Part shown: piece by piece, positions 33,301 through 45,410 of the stretch
Position numbering within the stretch: the first letter of the stretch is position 1
Layout: every line of letters starts with the position of its first letter
The notes under the pieces: generated by a model
Database searches by the model: none
Seen by the model: the letters and a program-made list of their open reading frames with translations, nothing else
Told to the model about the DNA's origin: nothing
Position numbers and translations under genes: made by a program
Origin: Tamarix chinensis
Taxonomy: Eukaryota > Streptophyta > Magnoliopsida > Caryophyllales > Tamaricaceae
DNA: 64,000 nucleotides
NCBI GenBank assembly: GCA_030549775.1
Contig: CM060175.1
Span: 35,524,318 to 35,588,317 of the forward strand
Reading direction: 5' to 3'

Positions 33301-36096
33301 AGGTTTAGGATTATGCCTAAGAGTTAGGCTTACCAATTATAAGTATTTTTCCCACTATGTTGGAATTTTTTTGTATTTTCAATTATTTAAACCCTTAGCT
33401 TTTCTATATTTTATTTTGTAAAGTATCATACTCATTCTATCTATATTATTGTTCAAGCCAATGTTATCTTATCTTGTAATAATAATTTTATGAGCATGCA
33501 AATTTTGTTCCTTTCTTTGTTCTTCTTGGCATTAAGCATGGGTTAGGTGATGATCACACCTCTCTCATGGTTAATGTAGTGATAAAATTCCCCGGTCTTA
33601 TTTTTAAACACTTCCAGCTTGTCTAAAAAAAATTTTTTTTGGTTCAAAAATTAAGGTTTGTACAATCAAGTATATGAAAGGGGATTTTCTCTAGGGATAC
33701 GAAACTCACCACATTTGGTCAACGTATATCAAGGGGGCTTATACTACGATACCTCACACACTACACCTTCAATGCCTCTATTGCATGGGCTAAAATGTTG
33801 TGATACCACTCTCACCTAAGCAATGGACAATATGAAGTGACATGAGGCTTATAGTGGGATACATAACCCACCAAAACTGGACACTGATGCCACACCAGCT
33901 TACCATATTATAATCATATACCTTAAAGATACACACAAATCCCTTATCGAATGAAATTTGATAGAGAAGAAAGTTGGAACTAAGTAAAAATATAAAACAT
34001 AGGGTGACTTGCCTACTAACTCTTAGCTAGTTACTCCAAGAGTCAAAGAAAAAGGCTCAAATAAAATCATAATCTATTATTTATTAATTACCAAGTGATA
34101 ACACAAATCACAAATTAATTACATTATTATCAAATTTGATTGTTTCCAAGTGATAACACCAAATATATAACATGACATACAAGCCACCAATTTGGTGTTT
34201 AAAGATCACAACAAATTTACCTAATATATGGCCCACATATCATCACTGTAATCCATATTAATTTCAACATAAACATGGTTGGAATCATGAATAAAATGTT
34301 GTAATTACATGGAAACATTAATATAGTAGTCCTAAAGGAATAAAAATAGTTAGAAAAAAAACATTGCGAAATATAGGTAGACAAGTGGATTGGTCCCTAG
34401 GATCAATAGACTAGTCTAGTTATAGCGAACCTGAGCTAAAAATAAAATTAGTAGACAAATTGACTGGTTGCTACCACTGACCAATTTTTTAGACAAAACT
34501 AATTTTTGGGTTTGATAAAACTAATTAATGGTTCAAAGTAAAAGCTAGAACACTATGGTCACAAGGAAAATAATCGATGGGCTTAACAAATGGACTAATA
34601 GCTCATAGGTACTGGTCGACTAGTTCATCTAACCAATCAACAAACCTCACAACTAGTACCCAGACCTATGATGCACATATCAAAATAACACCCAAATTTA
34701 CAATATTAATACTAGCATGATTATATGTCACAAAATACACAAACTTTAATATTAACACATAGAATACCATGGATATATGGTAATATTGGCATTAAATGAA
34801 ATCATGCTCAAAAGTGGTAAAATGATTTATAATATTAGGGAACCCAAAACATGCTTAAACTTTAAAGAATAAAACTATACCATATGCTCAGATCCTAAAA
34901 TATAATTGCCTCATACTTAACATAATAACACACAAAAAACATGGTGCCATAGTAAGCAACAAAAGACTTTAACTATAGTAAAGATAAGAATTTCATGCCT
35001 TCAAGAAATTATACTAGCATAAAATACTCCTAACTTGAAGGTTATCTACCATGACCTTAATTTCTAAGAGAATATATAATCGACACCATTAAAAATCTTT
35101 TTTAAACTAAAGAAAAATGAAATTTGAAGAAGTAGGAGAAGAAAAATGGCATAAATTTTTTTTTCTAAGAATTGAAATTGAAAAACCAAAAACCCAAGGT
35201 CTTCAACCTTTCTCAAATATTTAACCCTTCCTTGCTTAAGAGAAATAAGGTAGAGATAAAGCTAAGATTAGTAGAGGAAATAAAAGATAATAATTTCAAT
35301 TAAAGGATTGGGAATAAGAGTCAAGCCTTTATTATTCTAGAAGATAATAAAAGTGGAGAATGTATAACACTTGGAAAATATTCATAAATGAAAAGAGAGA
35401 AAATTTGAAAATATAAAAAAATGAATTGAATCAAGAATGGGTTGTGTAGGAGGGAAGTGTTGGTCGACATATTCAAGTGGGAAAGAGAGACGTTTGACTT
35501 AGGTTGTGTGTGGGTAATCAAAATTGTAAGGAGATCCCATGTTGACGTAAGGGAGGTGGAATGTCACTAGAAAACGATATGGAAAAGGTTTGGTAAGTTT
35601 GGGGAGTGGTGAAGAAAGTAAAACATGCTATTGTGGCTCCCATAATAGAGATAAAAATGAGGGAGAAGATAGAAAAGGTGAAATATGAAACAAAAAGGGT
35701 TTTGGGGGAAATTTAGCAAAAAAAAAAATCATAGAATTATCATAATAATATAAAAGTAATCCCAATGCTCCAAGTTGAGCTTATAAGCATAAATGAATTC
35801 TAATTAAAAGTTTTCATAAAAATTAGAAATAGATTCGAATCAAAATTAGAAATAGATATAAAAGCATAAGATAACTAGTTGATTGGTTTGAGTAAATAAA
35901 TCAACTAGTTTACCAAAAAATAAAATTACCAGCTCTTGAGCGTAATGGTCGATTAGTTAGGAAATTCATTTGATCAATACATCTGAAATTCATAACTTTA
36001 TAAAAACTTTATGTTCTTTCTAAAATGAAAACTTACTTTTCTTATATAAACATAATTTTAAATATAATTTGAAGGATTTTAGGATAATATATTACA
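30300..36096 (-). repeat. 3' LTR of chromovirus-like element D (left edge uncertain)
   Basis: On the minus strand it begins TGTAATATATTATCC at 36,096, directly after a PPT. Similarity to the solo LTR 51,493-59,409 supports its identity (for example ACCAACCAAG near 30,460 and 51,655, and the AACTAATCGAAGATTGGGTAACCC-like stretch near 31,585 and 52,450). At about 5.8 kb it is longer than expected; 32,870-33,650 and similar stretches on both sides suggest an internal duplication or a further insertion that I could not delimit. No coding. Confidence 0.65.
32041..32290. repeat. CTAGTTGATTGG-type motif cluster in D LTR
   Basis: Loose array of CAATCGATTGGTT, AACTAGTTGATTGGTTT, AACCAATTA, GACTAGTCTATTGG and CCGGTCAATTGA variants. 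Similar clusters occur at 34,370-34,640, 35,870-35,970, 57,890-57,960 and 59,140-59,260, all in D-type LTRs. Confidence 0.7.
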
Positions 36097-36115
36097 ACAC
36101 TACCCTCTTAAAAAG
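36097..36115 (-). promoter_or_regulatory. Polypurine tract of element D
   Basis: Minus strand CCTTTTTAAGAGGGTAGTGT just before LTR start TGTAATA. Adjacent GGGACAAAGT is the decayed end of chromovirus pol. The tract is nearly identical to that of LARD1. Confidence 0.85.
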
Positions 36116-36235
36116 GACTTTGTCCCTAAAGTTTCCAAAAGAAAATATTATTGTAAGCTCAAAACATAACAAAACCTTAAATCATTAAGTGAAGGGTGAT
36201 ACCCCCTACAAGATGTAATGTTTACTCGTAGCACA

Positions 36236-36518
36236 CCTAAATGAAAGGCTCTTGATACTTCTTCCTCATCTCCTCCTTGGACTCCTAGGGGTCTTCCTTA
36301 ACTTCATTGCATGGCCACAGATTCTTCACTAGTAGGATTATTTTAGAACAAATCTCATGAATTTTGATGTTAAGGATCGTGTATGGTTTATCCTCATATG
36401 ATAATGCACCATTGAGATCAATCTTCTTTGAATGAATGATGTGCGATAGGCCTGCACTATACCTTTTCAATTGAGAGGTGAGAAAAAATTTATACATGAG
36501 TGAAAGATAAATAGACAA
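36236..36518 (-). pseudogene. Element D: chromodomain and integrase C-terminus
   Basis: The minus strand is open from 36,518 to 36,285. It gives MYKFFLTSQLKRYSAG (HVSQLRRY type), HIIHSKKIDL, LSYEDKPYTILNIKIHE and KIILLVKNLWPCNEVKEDP, then EEMRKKYQEP in the next frame. This is a clear chromodomain, better preserved than that of element C. A chromodomain here assigns D to the plant chromoviruses (Tekay/Del-like). Confidence 0.92.
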
Positions 36519-36961
36519 GTCAAGTCTTTATGCAACCTCTCCAACCTAATCTAAAATCATATATGATCCAATATACCACCGGCCAAGTTTTCCCTTTAAA
36601 CCAAAAACAATCATTCCCCATTTGGTAAAACTCACAAAAGCATTCGGCCACCTATCTCAAACTCATATGTACCTCTTTAGAGAGCTACATAACTCTTCTA
36701 CCAATCCTGGGCAGCCTTCATCTAATCTTGACTCAGCCTAATCTTCTTGGTAATATCCTCTACCATCTCTAGTCCCAACACAACTACATTGCTTGAGTCA
36801 CTGTAAGACAAGGAACTATGGTACTTCCATCCATAGTTTGCCTCAAGAGGTGCCATCACTATGCTTGCATGATAATTATTTTTATAGGAGAATTCTATAA
36901 ATTCTATATGATCCTCTGAATTACCTAGAAACTTGAGTATACACGCACTAAGCAATGTAAG
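36519..36961 (-). pseudogene. Element D: integrase, C-terminal half
   Basis: From 36,961 leftward the minus strand gives LGNSEDHIEFIEFSYKN, YHASIVMAPLEANYGWK, then LGLEMVEDITKKIRLSQD. These match the gypsy integrase end of the core and the following GPY/F module (W..HLPLVEFAYNNSYH.SI.MAPFEALYGR.C). The frame is interrupted at 36,966 by a solo LTR; the upstream half of integrase is at 41,552-42,200. Confidence 0.93.
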
Positions 36962-37605
36962 CATATTATAACACCCCAAAAATTTATAGTTGAAAAGTTC
37001 TAGTTGTTAAAGAAAATGATGCACTAAAATTGGGGTTGCTACCTCCATGATCAATATAAGATTGACCCCTAATGAGTCTCACACTAAGCACAAGACTAAA
37101 AGGGTACAAAGATCATTAACAAGGATGAGTAAAAAGTATAAATAGTTTAACAATAAATACCAAAATTGAGTGAGTAAATGTTAAGGCTAATACATAAGAT
37201 AAATGTAAAAGAAGATAACTCCCTGCTACGGAGAAATAAAAATAGTACAATCATAAAAAGAAAGACAGTATGGAGAACACCCTTTGTTGCCCTATTCCTA
37301 GGACATCAGATCGTCACATTACTCCAACCAACTCATCTTAAGCATCAAAATTTACAACAACCTCATCACATACCTATATAGACTCAAGAAGGGCCACTAC
37401 TCATGGGAATGAGCAACAACCATGATAGGTGTTATTAGTGCACTATATACTAAGTAAGTTAACCATATGGATATGATAGGGCATATCACATAAAACACAG
37501 ATAATACAAGTAGTAAGTTTATTAGATTAATCACCACTATCAAAATTTAAGATATTAGTACCATCCTTACACATCTTTTGAATTATACCTGTATGAGTAT
37601 GGAGA

Positions 37606-37915
37606 CCCTACTATTATAGTCTTTGGAATGGAAATAACTACTCCAAGGCTGAGCGCACCTAGCCACTATTATAGTCAGTAGTACAAAAACCATATAATGT
37701 TTGGCCATAACCTAGTGATTTCCAATGTAAGTTATTAGTGTCTTTTCCATGATTTATTATAATACAAGGTTTACCTTATTGAGCTTGGAACCCCCACTAT
37801 TATAGCTAGTGGAATGGAAATACTACTCAAGAGTAGAATGCACCTAGATACTATTATAGCAGGTGGAATAGTCTCAAGGTTAAAATGCTCCTAGCTACTA
37901 TTATAGTTGATGCAA
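37606..37915 (-). repeat. Decayed iteron array, solo LTR 36967
   Basis: Five decayed copies of CCACTATTATAG plus a weakened right half, at about 37,606, 37,660, 37,795, 37,849 and 37,893. The left half (CTATTATAG) is exact in all of them; the CCGGTGGACCGG half has lost most of its C and G (AGTGGAATGG, GGTGGAATAG). The sixth copy is not visible. Confidence 0.85.
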
Positions 37916-40009
37916 CAAAAATCATTCCAATTCTTGGCCCATCTTAATGATCTTCTACTTCAAGTGATTAGTATTTTATTCATATCTTATTCAACAAGTA
38001 ACCCCCATCTAGTCATGCACACCCCAATAGATTCCTTGACTTATTATCACTCTTCCACCTAGACTTCCTTAATAACCCTATCCCTAAACTTGGGACATCT
38101 ACACTCCCTGAGACATCAGGAATCCTTTTCACCTTCAACCATACTCACCATGAATTTAAAACCTCCACATATATGGGTCAAGGCCCATTTCCCTATTTCT
38201 CCATCTAAGCTCACTATTACCCACTAGGGTTTCCCCTTGAAACCCTAAATTGGCCTATGTGGCCCTAGAATCTGCTCTTATTACATATCCTACATTCCTC
38301 TTTGATTCCAACATTATCACCATCCTACATGTAATAATGATACCCTAGTTGGTCTCCCTGAAAACCCAAATCTTTCCATTTTCTTCCAAACCCTCTTCTC
38401 ATACACAACTCTGCTCTCCATTGATTTTAGTGATACCCTCCATGTGGCACACTCCTCATCACAACCCAAATTCCAATAAACCTCCTTAACCTCTCCCACA
38501 ATACCCCTATACTTAGGGTTTTTCCTTAAAAACCCTAGTTATGCTCCCATATATATATTTCCATCAACATATATACTAACTCATCCCCAAGTACACCAAT
38601 TGCCAAAAAAACACTTTCCTCTCCATGGTTATCCCTCAAACTAGAATTCCCTGCATAAGCTTTCCCCCTCGCAAAGCACATACATCCCATGCAAGGCTCA
38701 CACTTCCCATACAAGATTTTACCACAATACTTCATTTTATTATTTTCTTCCTTTTTTTCTCAATTAGGCTTCTTAATACCATTAGGTCATTTTCTCCCCT
38801 TGTCCTTACTCACCCACCCTCTTTATTTCTTTTAGTTCCCTACAACCACTTAGACCTACTAAAGGCCTCTAAGCATACAAGTCTTCACATCTCAACCATA
38901 CTTAAGAACATGTCATCTATAAAAGTTATATCATACATATTACATATAACGCCAATCATGCTTAACATACCTTAGATCCTTTTAAGCCAAGATGCACCAC
39001 ACACATACATAGTTCACATTAACATACATTCACACAAGGCATACTAATACATCCATACATATAAGATTTATACAGAACTCAGGGCTCCGAGTTTGAAGCA
39101 TACTCTTATACCTTGTAAAAGGGAAGGGTTTTCCCAAAACATATAAAAAGAGTATAACTGTCATTTCACCTTCATCCTACTATTTTTTTCTTTTTTCATT
39201 ATTTTCTAAATCTAATATTAGTGATAATAATAATAATAATAGTGCTAATAATAAGAAATATTAAAATAACATATATTAAGTAGGAAGGAGGTAGAACGCA
39301 ATAGCTAGAAGGGATAGTAGGCGAAGGGGTGCCAATAGTAGTCACGCTATTGCAGCGATGGTAGTGGCACAAGGTGATGGTGGTGGATGATTAAAAAGTG
39401 GGGATTTTGGGTTGGAAATAGCGAGGGGGTTAGGGTTCCCTATGTTGTAGGGTTTCCTAGGTAAGGGGGTTGTAGTGGTGACTGCCTCACAACAGTGGCA
39501 TAGTGGTGGTAGTGGCGGCGGCCAAGAGGAAGGGGAAGAAAAGGGCATTGGTGGTTTGGTCAAGCAAGAGAGGGTTTTCTAATAGGAAGGGAGGCTGGGA
39601 GGGTGGTGGTAGCTATAGTTGTGGTGGCATAAGGTAGTGTAGGTAATAGAGGGAGCTACAAAAGGGAACCTCAAGAGACCCACTTCTCATAAGAGGAGAG
39701 AGAAGAGGAAGGAAAGGAGGGATAGGGGAGTGGTATGTTGGGGGTAGGGTGATGTAGGGAAGTGGAAGGGAGGGTGTGGCAATGGTGGTGCGACACAGTA
39801 GCCATGATATTGGCAGTTGTTTAGGTGATGTAGGGTATTTTTAGGTGTAAGGATAAGGGAAGTGGACAATAGAGTGAAGTAGAGAAGGAGAAGGGTTAGT
39901 GGCTATCGGCCAATGTGTAGGCCTGCATAGTAGGGGGACATGGAGGAAGGTTTCGTAGGGGGTAGGGGACAATTGAGGGGGTAGGAGGGGAGAGAGGAAG
40001 GAGGATGTA

Positions 40010-41180
40010 ATATCCCAAAATTTTAAAACCTAAAATTTAATAATAAATCCTTATTTGGGCTAATTTAATTTTTAAATTAATTAATTTAATTATTTTGTGG
40101 ACATTTGGGGGTAAAAATTTGGATATGATTATTTAATAAATTAAAATGAATATTTTTTTATTTTATTATACTTATTTTATTTAAATAATTTTTCAAATTC
40201 ATAGTATACTAAAAATTTCCCTCTTAAATTAACATATTAAATTCAAAATAAATTGATTAGTGCATCTAAATAAATAGATACTTGGCTTACCTCCTACTTG
40301 TTCGGTCGTGACCCTCCTCTTCCTTTCATTCTCCCTATGTTGCCTAGCCTACCTCCTCTCTTCTTTTCTTCCTCGGCTAGGCTTTTCCAACCCTCCTTTT
40401 TTGTTTTCTTTTTTCCCCTTTTTCTCAGGGACACGGGCCGACCCTTCCTTTCTCCCCCGCACAATAGGCCTACCTTCTTTCTTATGCTCTTCTTATTTGC
40501 TCATCCTTCCTTCTTCGACCATCAAGGCCATGGAAATCTACAACTAGCCTCCTAAAACTGCCTACCCTCCCCTATAGCCTTGTTCTCTCTCTCCCCTTCC
40601 ATTTCCCATCCATTTTTGGCCACACACTCCACTACACCACTCCCCCACATGCCCTCGTTTCCCTATTTTTTCTCTTCTCCTCACTACCACCACAAGCCAT
40701 GCACTTGTAGCCCCTGCACCCTCCACCTAACCTAACCAGACATGCCTCCTCTCACTCTTTGTTTCGTCTTCTCCACTGCTCATTTTCTCCCCTACTAGAG
40801 CTCTCCTTCTCCCTCTACAAATTGCTCTTTTCTCCCTTCTTCCCTTCCTCTCCTCCTCCAGTTTTTCACTTCACTACCTCTAAACACCACCTCTACCGCC
40901 CAACCAACCATCACAATAACACCCAAGCATCCCTAACTACCTCCCTATACCAACCAACAACCCTCACTGGCCCCTACAGCCACCCTTCCCCTCCTTTCTC
41001 TTTTCTTTCCCCTTCTTAATGCTCACCCTACACCACAACCTTGTGCCGCCCATTCCTCCTCTTTCTCCACTGCCATAGCCACCCATCAACCCCTTGACAT
41101 CTCCTCTACCGCCTCCCTACCTCACCTGAGTCGAAAATCCCCTACAGCCCCCCTAGCCACTACTGGGCATGGCCCGACTA
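40010..41180 (+). repeat. Opposite-strand LTR fragment inside solo LTR 36967
   Basis: TGTAATATCCCAAAATTTT at 40,010 is a family LTR start in + orientation, followed by an AT-rich U3 and a C-rich block of the type found near the TATA. It faces the minus-strand start at 41,551. The fragment stops near 41,180 where minus-strand G-rich sequence resumes. No right terminus or target duplication was found, so it is truncated or was captured during repair. Confidence 0.6.
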
Positions 41181-41551
41181 GACAAAGATGGGAGGGAGGA
41201 AGGTAAAAAAAAGGAAGAAAAAGAGAAATGAAAAAAAAGGAAAAATGGGGTGGTAGAGTGGTTTGAAATTTTTTAGAGTTTTAAGAATAATAAAAATTAG
41301 TAATAATAATAAAATAATTTTTATTAATTTATAAATTATTATTATGATTCACTTATAATTTATCTTAGGTTAACAAATAAATTTAGTCTCTAATAATTAG
41401 ATCCCTAAATCATTTCTTTTCTTTTATGGCCATAGTTATTATTATTATTATAATATTATTATTTTATTGGAAATGATGCATATAATTAAATTTTATCTAA
41501 TAATTCCTAATTTGATTCCTAAATCCTAAAATAAAGTTTAGGGGTATTACA

Positions 41552-42260
41552 CATAACCACCAAATCCTTAATAGTGCAGCCTCACCATCTATAGCTTGAT
41601 GGAAAGCAATGTTCATCATTAGTTATGTTATAAAATATTCTTGTAGCTTCTACCAAAAGTGGAATAAGAATCTAAAATATTGATCGAACATGATATCCTT
41701 AGGCACTCTATGGTAGTGTACCACATGTTTCTTGTAAACAGCGGCCTCATGCTCCACACTCTAAGTTAACTTCATCGATATGAATATAATTGATTCAGTC
41801 AATCGGTCACCTACAACCCAAATCGAATCTAAACCATTACTAGTCCTTAGTAAACCAACCATGATGTTTATCAATACGATATCCCACTTACACCCAAGAA
41901 CCTCAACTAACTAAACCAACCATGCCAGATGCTAGTGCTTGACCTTGACCTTTTGACAAATCAAGAGTCTATCTACAAAGTCTACAAGCTCTTGCTTCAT
42001 ATGGGGACACCAATAGATATGCTTCAATGCCTTGTACAAATTGTCCCCTCCAAGATAGATGGAATAAGGCTCATGATGACCCTACTCTAGAATTTTCCTT
42101 TTAAGCTCCCTATAAATCTATGGAACACACCATCTACCTCAAAAAAAATTGATATTACCATCCTTCAAAATCTGAAATCCAACTATTCTATGCTCTCCTG
42201 TAGCTCACTTAATTTTCATGAGCTTAACATCTCTTGGTTTTCTAGCTCGGATCTCGTTAA
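41552..42260 (-). pseudogene. Element D: integrase, N-terminal half
   Basis: Minus strand from about 42,110 to 41,552. The zinc domain gives HHEPYSIYLGGDNLYKALK, then YWCPHMKQELVDFVDRLLICQ, matching HH...CC (AHHSRYSIHPG...YWWPGMK...CLTCQ) with the first Cys of the pair replaced by Leu. The catalytic core follows with HRVPKDIMFDQYFRFLFHFW (about 41,735-41,660) and FHQAIDGEAA. The decayed catalytic positions show it is dead. Confidence 0.9.
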
Positions 42261-42631
42261 ACATGGTATGTGTGATGGATGGAGCATGCACCATTGTCTC
42301 AAGATCCCTAAGCCTAATGATCTTAATGTCCAAATCCTAAAGCTCCTACCAAATCCAATCTGAAACAACAATAAACCAAATAATTTGAAGTCTTTCTACT
42401 AAGAGCATATGCTATAACATTGGCATTACCATTGTGGTATATCAAATCAAAATCAGAGTCCTTAACAACCTCTAGCCAACTTTGATGTATTATGTTCAAT
42501 TCGTTTTGAGTGAATATGTACTTGAGGATCATATGGTCTATATAGAACTTACACTACACTCCTTACAAGTAATGTCTCAAGCTCTTCAAGCAAAAAATGA
42601 CTATAGCTAGCTTAAGGTCATAAGTAGGACA
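42261..42631 (-). pseudogene. Element D: RNase H C-terminal end
   Basis: Minus strand 42,532-42,323 is open: LKYIFTQNELNIIHQSWLE, DFDLIYHNGNANVIAYALSRK. This is the characteristic end of gypsy RNase H (LKYIFTQKELN..Q..W.E...DYD..I.YH.GKAN.VADALSRK). Upstream RNase H continues beyond the solo LTR at 46,950. Confidence 0.93.
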
Positions 42632-43340
42632 ATTCTTATAATACCCCCAAAATTTATAGTTAAAAATTTTCGTTTAACAAACAAATATAAGCACCGGGGG
42701 TGATATGACCATGATCAGTACAAGCCTGGCCTTCGGCCAATCTCGTACTCACTACAAGGCTAAGAAAAGTTATCACCAAACATTAGTCAAACTTAAAACA
42801 AGGATTCATAGATAACTAAAATGATCATTATACGAAAATTAAAGTGCGCATTAAAAAGTTATTACAACCTAATAGAGTACATAGTTAGAGTTTCCAAAAG
42901 GAATAAAAGATACAATGTAATAAAAAAACCTAAATAAAATGATACATACGTAAAATAATACTAAAAGAGAATCGAGCCAATGTCCCTATCGATCCCTAGG
43001 CCTAGTCCAAAGATTAATTCTTAACCCCACTCAATGCCTCATAAGTATCATAGGCATCAAGTATGGCATTTCCTACCTACACAAACTTAGTAGGGCCCTT
43101 TACTCATGAGAATGAGCAACACCTATGAAATGGGAGGTCAGTACACTACGTATTGAGTAAGGTAGCCATATAGTTAGGCCATACAAAGGAAGCATATAAT
43201 AAAAGCATCATACAAATAAACTTACAAGCAATGAAAATGGTAGAGGTCGTATAATAGTCTGGTTAAACTCATTCGTTAGATCTCTAGTCAATATGCTTAT
43301 TTCACACCATGCTCTTTATAAGTTCATGTGAGTACCAGAA

Positions 43341-43683
43341 CCCCACTATTATAGCCAGTGGATTGGAAATGTATAGGGCAGAATGTACCTGACCACTATT
43401 ATATGTCGGTGGATCCGTATCTAAGGAAAAAGGCTCTTGGCCACTATTACAACAGTGGATCCGTCTGGTTCTGACACTCATGGTGTTTCATTGTAAGTAC
43501 TTATTGTCCTTTCTATGTCTTATCATAACTTAACATTTTGTTTATTGAGCTCGGGATCCCCTATTATTATAGCCGGTGGATCAAAAACTTACAGAACATA
43601 ATGCACCTTACCACTATTATATGCTATTGGATCAATCTCCAAGGCACCCTGGGACATAATCACTATTATGTTGGTTGATCTGT
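43341..43683 (-). repeat. Iteron array, two groups of three, solo LTR 42637
   Basis: Copies at about 43,343, 43,393, 43,441, 43,559, 43,613 and 43,660. CCACTATTATAG is nearly intact; the right half reads CCAGTGGATTGG, TCGGTGGATCCG or CCGGTGGATC. The two-by-three spacing is the same as in LARD1 within a few bases. Confidence 0.92.
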
Positions 43684-44959
43684 TTGGGCCTGACTAAATA
43701 ATATTTATCATAGACATGCATGTTCTTTGGGACTACCCATTCACAAAATTCGTCAACTCCTATTCCTCTAAGAGTGCCCATTCCATATCTTAGGGCTCCT
43801 ACGCCTCCCAACACATCCAAACATCATTTTCCTCTTCTTTTTACTTATTATGAATACCTAAATCCTAAGTATATGAGTCAAGGCCCACTTCCTTATACCG
43901 TCTAAGGATAACTCCCTATCGCTCTCTATGGTTTCCCATGAAAACCCTAATTTGGCCAATATAGCCCATCCTTCCTCTAACCCACATAACTCATGCTCCT
44001 TTATCCTCAACTTATCCTCTCACTTAGGTTCAATTCTAAACATATTACTTTCCATTTTACACCATGTTACCCCAAAATCCTAGTTGGCAACCCCAAACCC
44101 TAGCAAAGTTTCCCATACGCCCGCATACCAACCTACATACTATTTTTCGCCTAAGGAATCTAATAACCTAAATAACACTTCCCTTACCTTACTTACACCC
44201 CAACGAAACTTTTCACACATAAGGATCATCCCCATGCAAACACTATCCATCCCATATAACCCTAGAATTCCCCATGCAAGATTCACTCCACTCCCTTATG
44301 TTGTCCATATTTTCTATTTATTTGTCCCCTTATGGGTCATAAGATAAGGAGGTCATACTCATTCCCATTTAGTCCACTCACTTCCCTTTTTCCCCTTTTT
44401 ATCCTTTCACCCTATACCATACAATTAAACCATCCTAGCATGCATGCCCTAGAGGGTCATAACACATAATCCCACAAGCACAACATACACATCATTTTAC
44501 ACATGCCATAAGGAAGTCACATAAGCGTACCTTAACTCCATATTGTGCTACTAGTAAGCATTCATAATAATATAAGGTACACAACATAACATAAAACCTG
44601 GCATGCAAGGCACATAATACACATGAGCAGCCTTAACTACATCCTTACCTAAAACGACGTTGGGCTTGGAGCACACTCCTATGCCTCATTAGAGTTTTGA
44701 CTTGATTCACTTATAAGATTAAAATACTAAGGGTTAACTTCCTTCTTACAAAAATAATCATTATTCCTACCTATCCCTATCATAACCTAATATTAGGGTT
44801 AATAATAATAATATTATTTTTATAAGTAAGAATAAGCGTATTATTCTTAAGGAAGCTAATAATACTACTACTAGTCAAAATAGGTCTTAGTAGTTATATT
44901 GCTCCATGTTAAACTATTATTTTCAATATTTATATTACTAAATATAATGGTTTTAATAT

Positions 44960-45235
44960 TAATAATAATGATAATTATAATAATAATAATAATAATAATA
45001 ATAGTAGTAGTAGTAGTAGTACTAGTATTAGTAATATTAAAATAGTGACAATAATGATGATAATAGTAGTAGTAATAGTAGTAGTAATAGTAATATTAGT
45101 GATATAGATAATAGTAATAATAATGATAAAAATAAGAATAGTAATAATATTAATACTAGTAATAGTTTGAATCTTAATAATAATAATAATAATAACAATA
45201 ACAATAACAATAACAATAACAACAACAACAACAAC

Positions 45236-45292
<57 letters not shown>

Positions 45293-45410
45293 TAAAGGTT
45301 CTAATAATCATAATAATAGTAAAATTAGTAGTTATAGGGCCAACGTTAATAATAATGATAATAATAACCATAGTAATCATAATAGTAGTAATAATAATAA
45401 TAGTGATGAT
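44960..45410. repeat. Complex trinucleotide microsatellite, solo LTR 42637
   Basis: Mixed AAT, AGT, AAC and ACA units over about 450 bp with almost no other sequence. Long open frames across it (poly-Leu, poly-Tyr) are artefacts of the repeat. Confidence 0.97.

Larger units (their letters stand above)
36967..41551 (-). mobile_element. LARD-type solo LTR in element D integrase
   Basis: On the minus strand it runs from TGTAATACCCC at 41,551 to GGGGTGTTATA at 36,967. Flanking 5-mers CATAT and CATAA agree at 4 of 5. Contents: AT-rich U3 (41,200-41,551), an inverted LTR fragment (40,010 to about 41,180), G-rich block (39,280-40,009), short AAT run, telobox (38,240-38,248), decayed iterons (37,606-37,915) and an acceptor-like site near 37,380. 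No internal domain, so solo. CpG is rare, indicating age. Confidence 0.88.

Noticed and set aside
45037..45380. Poly-Leu and poly-Tyr/Cys minus-strand frames
   Set aside because: Translation of a trinucleotide microsatellite in solo LTR 42,637.
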